This document shows positions 9,072 to 18,454 of a DNA stretch of 64,000 nucleotides, in pieces. A program made the position numbers and the translations under genes. The stretch lies in assembly GCF_030064165.1 (NCBI RefSeq), contig NZ_CP125947.1:4898001-4962000 (forward strand). Reading direction: 5' to 3'. The stretch comes from Comamonas resistens (lineage in GTDB: Bacteria > Pseudomonadota > Gammaproteobacteria > Burkholderiales > Burkholderiaceae_C). The notes beneath the pieces are model-generated. The model did not search any database and was not told the DNA's origin. It saw nothing but the letters and a program-made list of their open reading frames with translations. The first letter of the stretch is position 1. Each line of letters starts with the position of its first letter.

Positions 9072-9548
9072 ATGACATCCCCCCTCCTCCCCATCCTGGT
9101 GCTCTGGCTGATCGCCATCACAGCGATGGATCTGCGCCAGCGCAAGGTCAAGAACCGGATGGTGCTGCTGGGCCTGGCAACAGGCGCGGCAGCACTGTTC
9201 AGCGGCGCGCAGCCTCTGCAGACCTCGGTCTGGAGCGGGCTGGGCGGTATGGCAGCGGGCTTTGCCGCATTGCTGCCGTTCTACGCGCTGCGCTGGATGG
9301 GGGCGGGGGATGTCAAGTTTGCCGCCGTGGCCGGCCTGTGGTTCGGGTGCACGCCCGCGCTGCTGGCCATCTGGCTCGGCGGCAGCCTGCTGGCAGGCCT
9401 GCACGGCATGGCCGTGCTGGCCTGGCGCCACTGGCTGCAGGGCAGCGTGCAACTCACGCTGAACCGGCAAGCCATACAGCGCAGCATTCCCTATGCGGGC
9501 TATATGGCCCTTGTGGCCATCTGGGTGGTGGTTCGCACCCGGGCCTGA
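9072..9548 (+). CDS. Prepilin peptidase, CpaA/TadV type (A24 family)
   Basis: 158 residues, four or more hydrophobic segments. Both catalytic aspartates of the A24 family are present: Asp20 in ITAMDLRQRKVKN and Asp80 in the GAGDVK motif. It is a short, peptidase-only version without an N-methylation domain, as in Tad systems. It should process the Flp pilin encoded 14 bases upstream and the TadE/F pseudopilins. A short hairpin follows its stop. Confidence 0.93.
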   Translation: MTSPLLPILVLWLIAITAMDLRQRKVKNRMVLLGLATGAAALFSGAQPLQTSVWSGLGGMAAGFAALLPFYALRWMGAGDVKFAAVAGLWFGCTPALLAIWLGGSLLAGLHGMAVLAWRHWLQGSVQLTLNRQAIQRSIPYAGYMALVAIWVVVRTRA

Positions 9549-9570
9549 ATGGGCAGCGTAAGCCCATTTT
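9549..9570 (+). terminator. Hairpin after the prepilin peptidase gene, possible attenuator
   Basis: Six-base stem ATGGGC (9549-9554) / GCCCAT (9562-9567) followed by T residues, directly after the stop codon. It could lower expression of the assembly genes relative to the pilin. A second hairpin lies at 9582-9600 (AAAGCAC/GTGCTTT). Both are weak compared with the other terminators in this window. Confidence 0.4.
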
Positions 9571-9706
9571 CCCGAACGCCCAAAGCACTGCGGGTGCTTT
9601 GTCATCGCCGTCCGCCGCAAGATCTTCAAAGACCTCAGGCGGGCGGTGATCGCAAAGTTTCTGCATCAAGTTTTTTCAAGACAACGACTCAGGGGGAATA
9701 CACGCC

Positions 9707-10753
9707 ATGAACCTCACCAAGATTCTTGCCGGGATACTGGTTGTCCTGGCCATTGGCCTGGCCATCATGGCCTGGTTCATGGGCCGCCAGCCTCAGCGCA
9801 ATGTGGCCGCCGTTCCGGCCGCTCAGACAGCTTCAGCCGCCGAAGCAAGCAGTCCCAAGCCCGCGCCCATGCATGATGTCGTGGTCGCAGCCCGCCAGGT
9901 CGCTGCCGGCCAGAAGCTCGCGGCCGAGGACCTCAAGGTGGTCCAGCAGCCCGCCGCCGTGGCCGATGGCGTCAAGACCGCCGACGCCGCCGTGGGTCAT
10001 ACCACGCTGATCGCTCTGGCTGCCGATGCTCCGCTGCTGGAACAGAACCTGGTCAATGGCCTATCCCTACAGCTGGAGCCCGGCCAGCGCGCCCTGTCCA
10101 TTGCCGTCAAGGAGCCCATGGCTGCGGGCAACCATGTGCGCCCCGGCGATTTTGTCGATGTGTTCTTCACGCTGGATGGCAAGAACGACAGCGGCAATGA
10201 CAAGCTCAATGTCGACACCCAGACCCGCCTGCTGCTGGCGCGCAGCCGCGTGCTGGCCTATGGCGCCACCAGCGTGGAAAATCCACCGCCCACCGCGGCC
10301 CAGCGCAGGAAGACCCAGGAAGAGGAAGAAGCCGCCAACAAAGGCCAGCGCCGCAGCGGCGGCGACCAGGGCCGTGCCCAGGTTCCTGCCAACACCGCCC
10401 TGCTGGCCGTGCCGCTGGAAGATGTGGAGCGCCTGACCCTGGCCGAAAAGTATGGACAGCTCACGCTGGCCCTGCGCCATCCCGACGATATGTCGGTCCC
10501 TGATGCCTCCCTGTTCGCCGCCCTGCCCACGGCGTTGCAGCCCGTGGCCGGCCGTCTGCCCAAGGGTGAAACCCTGCAGGGCGCAGACCGCTCGTTTGCC
10601 GGCCTGCGCTTCAATGACCTGGCCACTGGCGCCGATGCCCGCAACGCCCGACGCCCCGCCCCTGCCTCAAGTGCACCGCGTGCGCCCCAGGCGCCTCGCC
10701 AGCAGACGGTGCAGGTGCACCAGGGCGCGGCTGTGCAGACCGTGAGCTACTGA
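9707..10753 (+). CDS. cpaB: Flp pilus assembly protein CpaB/RcpC
   Basis: 348 residues; strong ribosome site (CAGGGGG) before the ATG. One N-terminal membrane segment (about 6-25), then a SAF-type domain (HDVVVAARQVAAGQKLAAEDL) and the RcpC/CpaB domain. A charged insert around residues 195-225 (rich in Glu, Lys, Arg, Gln) is probably flexible. CpaB is a periplasmic partner of the secretin. The C-terminal 40 residues are low complexity (Pro, Ala, Arg, Gln). Confidence 0.92.
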   Translation: MNLTKILAGILVVLAIGLAIMAWFMGRQPQRNVAAVPAAQTASAAEASSPKPAPMHDVVVAARQVAAGQKLAAEDLKVVQQPAAVADGVKTADAAVGHTTLIALAADAPLLEQNLVNGLSLQLEPGQRALSIAVKEPMAAGNHVRPGDFVDVFFTLDGKNDSGNDKLNVDTQTRLLLARSRVLAYGATSVENPPPTAAQRRKTQEEEEAANKGQRRSGGDQGRAQVPANTALLAVPLEDVERLTLAEKYGQLTLALRHPDDMSVPDASLFAALPTALQPVAGRLPKGETLQGADRSFAGLRFNDLATGADARNARRPAPASSAPRAPQAPRQQTVQVHQGAAVQTVSY

Positions 10754-10977
10754 GGCTGCAGAACGAATACCCGCCGGGCACCGGCACCATACAAATTTTC
10801 ATAGCTTGCAACACTTACCAGGCAAGGACTTTGAAATCAATTGATCCCAAAGCCCTTATCCATCAACCGTAGGCAGCTATCTTTTTGATGAATCTTGATG
10901 CCTCAGGCATTTTCCGATCCGGGCGCCAGCCATGACGGTCAGCACCGCAGGCCAGGCCAAAGAGGGAGAGAAAACTC

Positions 10978-12432
10978 ATGAGCACTACCCATATCGCGCA
11001 CAGCACTTCAGAATCCACGCCTCCAGGCTCCATGCCCACGCCATCGCAGCGGGCCTTCATAGGCCTTGTGGGCAGTGCTGCGCTCTGGAGCATGGCCTTA
11101 CCCGGCATGGCGCAGGCACCCTCCCAGCCGGCAGCAGCGCCCGGCTCCGCAGCGGCTTCCATGGCTTTACCTGCGGATGCCGCGCCAGCCCTGCAGCTTT
11201 CCCTGGGCCACCAGCATGTGCTGCAGCCCGCCATGGCTCTGGCCCGCATTGCCGTGGGTGACCCCAATGTGCTCGATGTCAAGGTGCTGCGCTCGGTCTC
11301 CTCCGGCGCTTCCCAATCGGCCGAGCTGCTGCTCACGCCCAAGGCCCCGGGCAGTACCACGCTCTCCGTCTGGCCCGCCAAGGGCCTGCCGCAAAGCTGG
11401 AAGATCCAGGTCAGCGGCCCCAGCCTGCTGCTGAAAAAGCGCTTGGAGTCGGTACCCGAGCATGCGCGGGCCCTGGCCGAACTGCGGCTCAATGCGCCCG
11501 ACAAGGCACCATTGATAGACCGCTCGCAGGTCGCCGTACGCAGCAATACCGTGCAGGTCGATGTGCAAGTGGTAGAGTTCAAAAAGTCCGCGCTCAAGCG
11601 CGCAGGCATCAACCTGATCAGCGGCGGTCCCAACGGCCATGGCTTCAGCTTTGGCATGTATACGCCGGGTAGCAGCACAGGGTCGTCGAGCAGCTCAGGA
11701 AGCGAAGGCTCCACAAGCAGCTCCTCCGCCATCTCCAGCGCCATGAATCTGGTGCTGGGCTTTGGCAAGGCCTTTGGCGGCAATGGGCTCAGCGCGCAGA
11801 TGGGCTTTCTGGAAGGCAACGGACTGGCCCGCGTGCTGGCCAAGCCCACGCTGGTGGCCCATACCGGCCAGAGCGCCAGCTTTCTGGCCGGCGGCGAGAT
11901 TCCCATTCCCGTGCCCAGCAGCGCCAGCAACAACATCTCCATCCGTTACAAGGAATTCGGCGTCAAGCTTCAGCTTACGCCTACCATTCTTTCGGATGAT
12001 CGCATCGCCCTCAAGGTGGCCCCCGAGGCTAGCGACCTGGACTACACCAGTGGCGTCACCATTTCCGGCATCTCCGTCCCTGCCCTGGTGACCCGCCGCG
12101 CCGACACCATGGTGGAGCTGGCCGACGGCGAAAGCTTTGTGATCGGCGGCCTGGTCAGCCGCGCCACCTCCTCCAGCGTCAACAAGGTGCCACTGCTCGG
12201 CGATCTCCCCATCCTGGGCGCCTTCTTCAAGAACCTCAATTATTCGCAGGACGAAAAAGAGCTGGTCATCATCGTCACGCCGCGCCTGGTGCAGCCGCTG
12301 CCCGCCAATACCAATCTGGAAGCGCTGCTGCCCGGCAATCGCTCCGAGCAGCCCAATGCCGGCCAGGTCTGGGGGCCCTATCTGGGCGGCGGCCTGAGCA
12401 GCAATGCCGCCTTGCCCGGCTTCTCGAACTGA
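10978..12432 (+). CDS. cpaC: Tad pilus secretin CpaC/RcpA
   Basis: 484 residues. An unusually long N-terminal region (about 24 residues) precedes the hydrophobic part of the signal, ending in MAQA near residue 47. Next is the pilus/BON-type N-domain (LSLGHQHVLQPAMALARIAVGDP), then the secretin homology region from about 185 to 440. A Ser/Gly-rich insert (about 225-250) interrupts the secretin region. It should form the outer-membrane ring through which the Flp fibre leaves. The 224-base gap before it has no supportable gene. Confidence 0.93.
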   Translation: MSTTHIAHSTSESTPPGSMPTPSQRAFIGLVGSAALWSMALPGMAQAPSQPAAAPGSAAASMALPADAAPALQLSLGHQHVLQPAMALARIAVGDPNVLDVKVLRSVSSGASQSAELLLTPKAPGSTTLSVWPAKGLPQSWKIQVSGPSLLLKKRLESVPEHARALAELRLNAPDKAPLIDRSQVAVRSNTVQVDVQVVEFKKSALKRAGINLISGGPNGHGFSFGMYTPGSSTGSSSSSGSEGSTSSSSAISSAMNLVLGFGKAFGGNGLSAQMGFLEGNGLARVLAKPTLVAHTGQSASFLAGGEIPIPVPSSASNNISIRYKEFGVKLQLTPTILSDDRIALKVAPEASDLDYTSGVTISGISVPALVTRRADTMVELADGESFVIGGLVSRATSSSVNKVPLLGDLPILGAFFKNLNYSQDEKELVIIVTPRLVQPLPANTNLEALLPGNRSEQPNAGQVWGPYLGGGLSSNAALPGFSN

Positions 12433-12449
12433 TATGCCTTGCGCAGCAG

Positions 12450-13982
12450 ATGCCTATGAGTACCCCCCTGCCTTCGGAGCCCAGCACCACGCCTGACGGC
12501 GCACTGTCCTTGCCACCGCTGGCCACGCCAGCCACGCTGGAGGCCTTGCTGTCCCTGACGCCCGCCACGGCACCCAAGCCGGCCGCCTCCAGCGCCACGG
12601 ACGGTCTGGTGCAGCCCTCGTATGCCCAGGCCCAGCTGCCGGCCAGCCATGCAGACACGCCGCCTCTGCCCGACGCCCTGCCTGCCGGTCTGCCGCCAGA
12701 GCTGGAGACGCAAGCGCCCCTGCTCTTCATCCATGCGGGCACGCAGGAAAGCGCCCTGGCCCATTCCTGGCTGCAGCGCATGCTGGGCAATACGCGCATG
12801 CACCTGACACGCTTTCAGGACAAGCCGCTGGAGCAGGCCATGCAGCTCATGCCCAGCCTGGTGCTGGTGGATTTCGAATCCACCTCGATAGAGGCCGCGT
12901 CGCAGCTGGTGGCGCAGTTGCGCAGCAGCCTGCCACAGCTGCTGATGGTGGCCGTGGGGCACACCCGTCACCCCCAATGCATGCTGGCGGCCCTGCGCGC
13001 CAGCGTGCAGGATTTTCTGGATATCGACGGCTCCCTGCTCGCGGCCCAGCAGACCGTGCGCAACTTGCTGCAGCGCAATGCCTCGGCCCAAACCGCCGGC
13101 CCCACAGCCCCCCTGACCGCCCTGGTGTCTGCGCGCGCCGGCCTGGGCAGCAGCCTGCTGACCGCACATCTGGCCTGGTATCTGCAGCAGCAGTTGCACC
13201 CGCCTGCGCCGGACAAGGCGGCAGAGGCCGCAGACAAGAGCCGCACACGCCTGGACGCTTTGCTGGTCGATCTGGGCCAGCCCGGCGGCGACTGTGCGCT
13301 GTACCTGAATACACCCAGCGAATTTGATTTTCTGGAGGCTGCGGGCAATCTGCACCGCATGGACCGCCGCATGGCGTCATCGGGTCTGGCCCGGCATGGC
13401 AGCGGGCTGCGTCTGCTGCCCCTGCCACGGCAGCCGGGCGCTGCGCACGAGGCGGCATCGGCCGCCAGCACGGCTTTGCTGCAGCGCCTGCGCCAGTATT
13501 TCCGGCATGTGCTGGTGGATCTGGGGGGTATGTCCCAGACGCCGCTGGCCATGGATGCCTTGCGTCAGGCCAGCCATATCTGGGTGCTGTGCGAGCAGAG
13601 CGTGGCCAGCGTCGTGGCGACCACCGAGCTGTTGCAGCAGATGGACGCTCTGTCCATAGAGCGCGAGCGGCTTCGGCTCATCGTCTGCCGCCATGACGGC
13701 CAGTTGGACATGGAGGCCTCGCTGATCGCGCAGCAACTAAAGTTGCCCCTGCTGGAGACCGTCCCCGAGCGGCGCCGCGAGCTGTTGCAGGCCCTCAACC
13801 AGGGCCGGCTGCTGAGTGCTCAGTTGCGGCGCGATCCCTATGTGCAAGCCGTGACCCGGCTCACGCACACCCTGCTGCACAGCGACCACCCGGAGCTTGC
13901 AGCCCCCCCCGCCTCTGCCGTGACAGCGCCGCGGACCGCCCGCTGGCTGAACCCTCTCATTCAACGCTTCAAGAGAAACTGA
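12450..13982 (+). CDS. tadZ: TadZ/CpaE-like localisation ATPase with degenerate P-loop
   Basis: 510 residues (an in-frame ATG two codons in is equally possible). Residues 1-88 are Pro/Ala-rich and probably disordered; 90-200 form an atypical receiver-like domain without a clear phospho-acceptor; 220-480 form a MinD/ParA-like domain. The nucleotide-binding loop reads SARAGLGSSLL (227-237) and lacks the usual Lys, as known for some TadZ proteins. It should place the pilus machine at its cell site. It is 17 bases after the secretin gene and 7 bases before tadA. Confidence 0.88.
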   Translation: MPMSTPLPSEPSTTPDGALSLPPLATPATLEALLSLTPATAPKPAASSATDGLVQPSYAQAQLPASHADTPPLPDALPAGLPPELETQAPLLFIHAGTQESALAHSWLQRMLGNTRMHLTRFQDKPLEQAMQLMPSLVLVDFESTSIEAASQLVAQLRSSLPQLLMVAVGHTRHPQCMLAALRASVQDFLDIDGSLLAAQQTVRNLLQRNASAQTAGPTAPLTALVSARAGLGSSLLTAHLAWYLQQQLHPPAPDKAAEAADKSRTRLDALLVDLGQPGGDCALYLNTPSEFDFLEAAGNLHRMDRRMASSGLARHGSGLRLLPLPRQPGAAHEAASAASTALLQRLRQYFRHVLVDLGGMSQTPLAMDALRQASHIWVLCEQSVASVVATTELLQQMDALSIERERLRLIVCRHDGQLDMEASLIAQQLKLPLLETVPERRRELLQALNQGRLLSAQLRRDPYVQAVTRLTHTLLHSDHPELAAPPASAVTAPRTARWLNPLIQRFKRN

Positions 13983-13989
13983 ACGCACC

Positions 13990-15318
13990 ATGACGTCCAC
14001 GGTTTATGCCTCTACCTCCTCGACAGAATCTTCAAGCAGCGAATTTGAGCGCAGCCCCCTGTTCACCGAGCTGAAAAACAATGCCTATGAGCATCTGCTC
14101 AACCGCATCGAGGAACTGGGTGCCGAGTTTGGCCGCTGGTCGCAGGCCGCCATTGCGCAGTTTGTGCTGATGGAGCTGGACAGCTTCATCCGCCTGCACT
14201 CGGTAGCCGTCAATGAGCGCGAGGCCTTGCAGGTGGCGCGCGCGCTGACGCGCGAGCTCACGGGCCTGGGGCCCTTGCAGCCGCTGCTCGAAGATCCGCG
14301 CGTGGAAGACATCTTGATCAACGGCCACCGCAACATCTATGTCTCGCGCGGCGGCATGCTGCAGCGCGAGGACCTGCACTTCAAGGATGACGAACATGTG
14401 CTGCGCATCGTGCGCCGCATCCTTGCACCGCTGGGCCGGCGTCTGGATGAATCCAGCCCCATGGTGGATGCGCGCCTGCCCGATGGCGGGCGTATCAACG
14501 TCATCATCGAGCCGCTGTCCATCGACGGGCCTTCGGTCTCCATCCGTAAGTTCCGCAAGGATCCGCTGACGCCCGCCGAGCTGGTCAGCCTGGGCGCTTT
14601 CAACAGCGATATCTGCCGCATTCTGGAGATGGCCGTACAGGCGCGCTGCAATATTCTGGTCAGCGGGGGCACCAGCTCGGGCAAGACCTCGCTGCTCAAC
14701 GCCCTGGCCAGCTTCATCCCCAGCAACGAGCGCATTGTCACCATCGAAGACACTGCCGAGCTGTCGCTCAACCACAACCATGTGGTGCGCCTGGAGAGCC
14801 GGCCCGGTGGCTTCGATGGCTCGGGCCATATCAGCATCCGCGATCTGCTGCGCAACAGCCTGCGTATGCGGCCCGACCGCATCATCGTGGGCGAAGTGCG
14901 CAGCGGCGAGGTGCTGGATCTGCTGCAGGCCATGAACACCGGCCATGACGGCTCCATGGGTACGATCCACGCCAGCTCGCCGCGCGAGTGCCTGTACCGC
15001 GCCGAAATGCTGGCCGGATTTGCCGGCTTTCAGGGCAGCGAGGTCAGCCTGCGCCGCCAGATCGCCAATGCCGTGGACTTCATCGTGCAGATCGGCCGCC
15101 TGTCCAACGGACGCCGGCGCCTGCTGTCCCTGACCGAAGTGACCGGCATGACGGACAACATGATCTCCATGCAGGAGCTGTACCGCTACGAGCCTCAGGT
15201 CACGGCCGACGGCCAGGAAATCGACAACTGGGTATCTCTGGGCATTTCGCCACACTCGCCCAAGCTGCTGAACTGGTGGCGCATGCAGCAGCAAGTGGGC
15301 AACGGAGGTGCAAGGTGA
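13990..15318 (+). CDS. tadA: Tad pilus assembly ATPase TadA/CpaF
   Basis: 442 residues, usual length. Secretion-ATPase motifs are complete: Walker A GGTSSGKTS (226-234), Asp box TIEDTAEL (251-258), Walker B region PDRIIVGEVR (295-304) and His box GHDGSMGTIHA (318-328). It is the cytosolic hexameric motor that drives Flp polymerisation with TadB and TadC. Its stop overlaps the GTG start of the next gene. Confidence 0.97.
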   Translation: MTSTVYASTSSTESSSSEFERSPLFTELKNNAYEHLLNRIEELGAEFGRWSQAAIAQFVLMELDSFIRLHSVAVNEREALQVARALTRELTGLGPLQPLLEDPRVEDILINGHRNIYVSRGGMLQREDLHFKDDEHVLRIVRRILAPLGRRLDESSPMVDARLPDGGRINVIIEPLSIDGPSVSIRKFRKDPLTPAELVSLGAFNSDICRILEMAVQARCNILVSGGTSSGKTSLLNALASFIPSNERIVTIEDTAELSLNHNHVVRLESRPGGFDGSGHISIRDLLRNSLRMRPDRIIVGEVRSGEVLDLLQAMNTGHDGSMGTIHASSPRECLYRAEMLAGFAGFQGSEVSLRRQIANAVDFIVQIGRLSNGRRRLLSLTEVTGMTDNMISMQELYRYEPQVTADGQEIDNWVSLGISPHSPKLLNWWRMQQQVGNGGAR

Positions 15319-16277
15319 CGCCCGCCCTCCTGATCCTCTCGGCCCTGGCCTGCCTGCTGCTGGCTCTGGCCCTATGGCTGCTGACCGGCGCCCGGCGCAA
15401 GGAGCACAACCGCTCCATGCAAAGCCATCTGCAGCGCAGCCTGGAGATGCAGCTCCCGCAGGACGGTGCGCTGCCGGGCATGCCCGGCGTGCCGCCCGCG
15501 CCCACGGCGCAGCGCACGGCGGACAGCCTACCCTCTCATCCGCTACTGCAGCGGCTGCAGCGCCATCTGAGCCTGGAGGCCTGGGGCATTGCCCCGACCA
15601 GCCTGATCGTGCTGTCCGTGCTGGGTCTGCTGTTGTGTGCGCTTGCCGCCCTGCAAGGCGGCTGGCTGCTGGGCCTGCTGGCCTTGCTCGCCTATGGCCT
15701 GCTATGCAGCTTTGGCATTTGGCGTCGCCTGAACAAGCGGCGCGAAAAGCTGCTGCAACAATTGCCCGGCCTTCTGGACAATATGGTGCGCCTGATCACC
15801 ATTGGCAACTCGCCCCATGCTGCCTTTCAGCTGGCCATCGGCAATGTGCCAGCGCCGCTGGGCGATGCCTTGCAGCAGGCCGCCGCCACGCTGAGCACCA
15901 CACCCGACCTGGGCCATGCCATGAGCTTGCTAGAGCGCAACTGGCGCCTACCGGAATTTGGCCTGCTGGCCGCCGTGTTCCGCATGAGCACACGCTATGG
16001 CGGCCGCTCCGATCAGGTGCTGGAGCGCGTTTCCGCCTATATCCGCGACCGCCAGTCCGCCGAGCGCGAGCTGCATGCGCTGTCTGCCGAGATACGCCTG
16101 TCGGCCTGGGTGCTGGCGCTGCTGCCCATCGTAATAGGCGGCTTGATCATGGTGCTCAACTCCGGCTACTTCATGCGCATGTGGGAGGATGACACTGGCC
16201 GCAAGATGGTACTGGCGGCAGCGGGCCTGGAAGCCTTTGGCTCTTTTCTCCTTTACCGTCTGGCACGCCTGAGATAA
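15315..16277 (+). CDS. tadB: Tad pilus inner-membrane platform protein TadB
   Basis: 320 residues from a GTG at 15315 with a GGAGG site just upstream; it overlaps the tadA stop by four bases. The frame is open further upstream, but that part lies inside tadA. An N-terminal membrane segment (about 3-24), a central pair near 85-125, a T2SSF domain (ERNWRLPEFGLLAAVFRMSTRYGG) and a C-terminal membrane pair match TadB. It forms the membrane platform with TadC. Confidence 0.94.
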   Translation: MTPALLILSALACLLLALALWLLTGARRKEHNRSMQSHLQRSLEMQLPQDGALPGMPGVPPAPTAQRTADSLPSHPLLQRLQRHLSLEAWGIAPTSLIVLSVLGLLLCALAALQGGWLLGLLALLAYGLLCSFGIWRRLNKRREKLLQQLPGLLDNMVRLITIGNSPHAAFQLAIGNVPAPLGDALQQAAATLSTTPDLGHAMSLLERNWRLPEFGLLAAVFRMSTRYGGRSDQVLERVSAYIRDRQSAERELHALSAEIRLSAWVLALLPIVIGGLIMVLNSGYFMRMWEDDTGRKMVLAAAGLEAFGSFLLYRLARLR

Positions 16278-16346
16278 ACAGGCTGCGGAGCACTTCATGA
16301 ACCAGGTCTTTGCCCACCATTCACCCCACCGAAAAAGGAGAGCAGC

Positions 16347-17372
16347 ATGAGCTCGCATCTGCTCTGGCTCCTGAGCCTGTGCCTGGGCGCGCTAGGCGTC
16401 GGCCTTTTTGCCTACCTCATGATTGCGCGCCTGCGCCGCTCCGCCCAGGCGGGCCAGCAGGTGGACAGGCTGCTGCAGCAGCAAGCCCGCAGCTCCTTGC
16501 CTGCGGCGGCGGCGAGTGGCATGCCCTTGCAGGCCTCACCCTTCACTATGCGGAGCCCTGCGCCCGCACCTCAGGCCGGCGCATTTGGCACCGCCACCCC
16601 GGATGCAGCGCAGGAGCTGGCCGCCAGCCTGCAGCCGCCGGCATGGCTGAACTCGGGCCTTGCCAAGTCCCTGCTGGCCGACGAGGACCGCAAGCTGCTG
16701 GATCAGGCCGGCATCAGCCTGCGCCATGGCAGCGTGAGCTTTGTGATCAGCCGCATGGTGCTAGCCGCTGCCCTGCCGCTGCTGGCCAGCGTGATTTTTC
16801 AGCCCAGTGGCCTGCGCCTGCTGATGTATGGCTTTTTTGGCTTCGGCATCGGGCTGATGCTGCCCAAATGGGTGGTCGGCTACAAAGCCAGCCAGCGGCG
16901 CAAACAGGTAGTGGAGGAGTTGCCCTTGTTTGTGGATCTGCTGCGCCTGCTGCAAGGCGTGGGACTGAGCATTGACCAAAGTCTGCAGATTCTGGCCCAT
17001 GAATTCGGTAGTGTGCTGAAGGTACTCAGCGGCGAATTGGCCCTGGCCAACCAGCTCTATGCCAATGGCCGCAGCCGCGAGCAATCGTTTCAGCGACTGG
17101 CCCATTTGAGCGGCGACGACGATATGACTGCCGTGGTCAATCTGCTGGTACAGGTGGATCGCCATGGTGGCGCGGTGCAAGCCCCGTTGCAGGAGTTTGG
17201 CGTGCGTCTGCGCGAAAAGCGCCAGGCCGGCTTCAAGGAAAAGATTGGAGCCATCACCGTCAAGATGACCGGCGTGATGGTCTTGACCTTGCTGCCCGCA
17301 CTCATGGTGATCACTGCCGGCCCCGGCTTTATGGCGGTGATTCGCTCACTTTCCAGCATGGGAGGACGTTGA
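16347..17372 (+). CDS. tadC: Tad pilus inner-membrane platform protein TadC
   Basis: 341 residues, starting after an AGGAG site. It has the same design as TadB: an N-terminal membrane segment, central hydrophobic pair (about 125-170), T2SSF domain (VDLLRLLQGVGLSIDQSLQIL) and a C-terminal hydrophobic end. Residues 35-95 are a low-complexity Ala/Pro/Gln linker. It is paired with TadB to receive motion from TadA. It ends next to the tadD start. Confidence 0.94.
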   Translation: MSSHLLWLLSLCLGALGVGLFAYLMIARLRRSAQAGQQVDRLLQQQARSSLPAAAASGMPLQASPFTMRSPAPAPQAGAFGTATPDAAQELAASLQPPAWLNSGLAKSLLADEDRKLLDQAGISLRHGSVSFVISRMVLAAALPLLASVIFQPSGLRLLMYGFFGFGIGLMLPKWVVGYKASQRRKQVVEELPLFVDLLRLLQGVGLSIDQSLQILAHEFGSVLKVLSGELALANQLYANGRSREQSFQRLAHLSGDDDMTAVVNLLVQVDRHGGAVQAPLQEFGVRLREKRQAGFKEKIGAITVKMTGVMVLTLLPALMVITAGPGFMAVIRSLSSMGGR

Positions 17373-17374
17373 AC

Positions 17375-18445
17375 ATGAGCACCTATCTTTGCTCCCTGCT
17401 TTCGGCCCTGCCACGCTGGCAAGCCGGCGCAGTGCTGACCGCTGCAGCCCTGCTGGCGGGCTGCGCCAGCCAGCCCGCACCTCAAGGCTATGGCGTGGCA
17501 CAGGAAGGCATGGCCGCCGAGGCCCAGCGGCAGATGCAGCAGGCCGAACAATCCACCCAGGTGGCTACGACGCAGACCTATCTCGGCCTGATCACGCAGA
17601 TGCAGCAGGCCGGCCAATGGTATGCCTCGCTGGCCCACACCGAAGCCTTCGAGCAGCAATATGGCAGCAGCACGCAGATCAAGCTGCTGCGCGCCGACGC
17701 ACTGCGCAACACCGACCAGTGGCTGCAGGCCCGAAAGCTGTATACGGAGCTGACGACCGACGGCGACAAGTCCATGGCGGCGCGTGCGCACCGGGGCCTG
17801 GGCCTGCTCGACGCCAGCAACGGCCTGTATGCACAGGCCATCGCGCAGCTGGAAAAGGCACGCCAACTGGCCCCCATTGATGCCAATGTGCTCAGCGATC
17901 TGGCCTATGCCCATATGCTCGATGGGCAGTTGGCCCCGGCTCAGCTTCCCGTGCTGCAGGCGGCACAGCTGGCGCCCGGCAATGCCAGGGTTCAGCTCAA
18001 CCTGGCCCTGTACTGGCTGGCCAGCGGCAAGACGGCCGAGGCCAGGCACTTGCTGCAGCAACTGCTGCAGCCCCAGCCCAACAAGGCTCCGGCGCTGATC
18101 GACGACAGCTCCCTGCAGACCCTGGAGAGCCAGCTGAGCCGCGTGCACCAGGCGCTGCAAGCCCGCGCCCATGCCGCGCCCGCAGCAGCAGTGATGCCCG
18201 CCGCCGACCCAACCACGGCGCAGACCCAGGCCTACGTCCCGGCAGCGGAGGCCCCCGCCAAGACGCTGCAGGCCGAGGTGGCCGGCATGGCAGCACCGGC
18301 GCAAGCTCAGACCGCGCCCAGGGCGCAGCTACGCATGGAGACGCAAATCATCAGCTCTGCACCGGGCCTGCTCGTCACACGCCAAGTAGCGGCGCAGGCA
18401 GACAGCGCAGCCGCCGAAGACTTGCCCCGCCCTCACCCGTTTTAA
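17375..18445 (+). CDS. tadD: TadD-like TPR lipoprotein
   Basis: 356 residues from the ATG at 17375; a TTG two codons earlier would overlap tadC. The signal ends in a lipobox LLAGC, so it should be lipidated. TPR repeats span about 60-240, including DASNGLYAQAIAQLEKARQLAP. In Tad systems TadD is a lipoprotein needed for pilus assembly, often described as a pilotin for the secretin. The last 100 residues are Ala/Gln/Pro-rich and carry no recognisable domain. Confidence 0.9.
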   Translation: MSTYLCSLLSALPRWQAGAVLTAAALLAGCASQPAPQGYGVAQEGMAAEAQRQMQQAEQSTQVATTQTYLGLITQMQQAGQWYASLAHTEAFEQQYGSSTQIKLLRADALRNTDQWLQARKLYTELTTDGDKSMAARAHRGLGLLDASNGLYAQAIAQLEKARQLAPIDANVLSDLAYAHMLDGQLAPAQLPVLQAAQLAPGNARVQLNLALYWLASGKTAEARHLLQQLLQPQPNKAPALIDDSSLQTLESQLSRVHQALQARAHAAPAAAVMPAADPTTAQTQAYVPAAEAPAKTLQAEVAGMAAPAQAQTAPRAQLRMETQIISSAPGLLVTRQVAAQADSAAAEDLPRPHPF

Positions 18446-18454
18446 GGATTAAAC

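Noticed and set aside
8600..10977. Sigma-54 promoter (GG-N10-GC) before the Tad genes
   Set aside because: No GG-N10-GC with good context was found by eye; needs a weight-matrix search.
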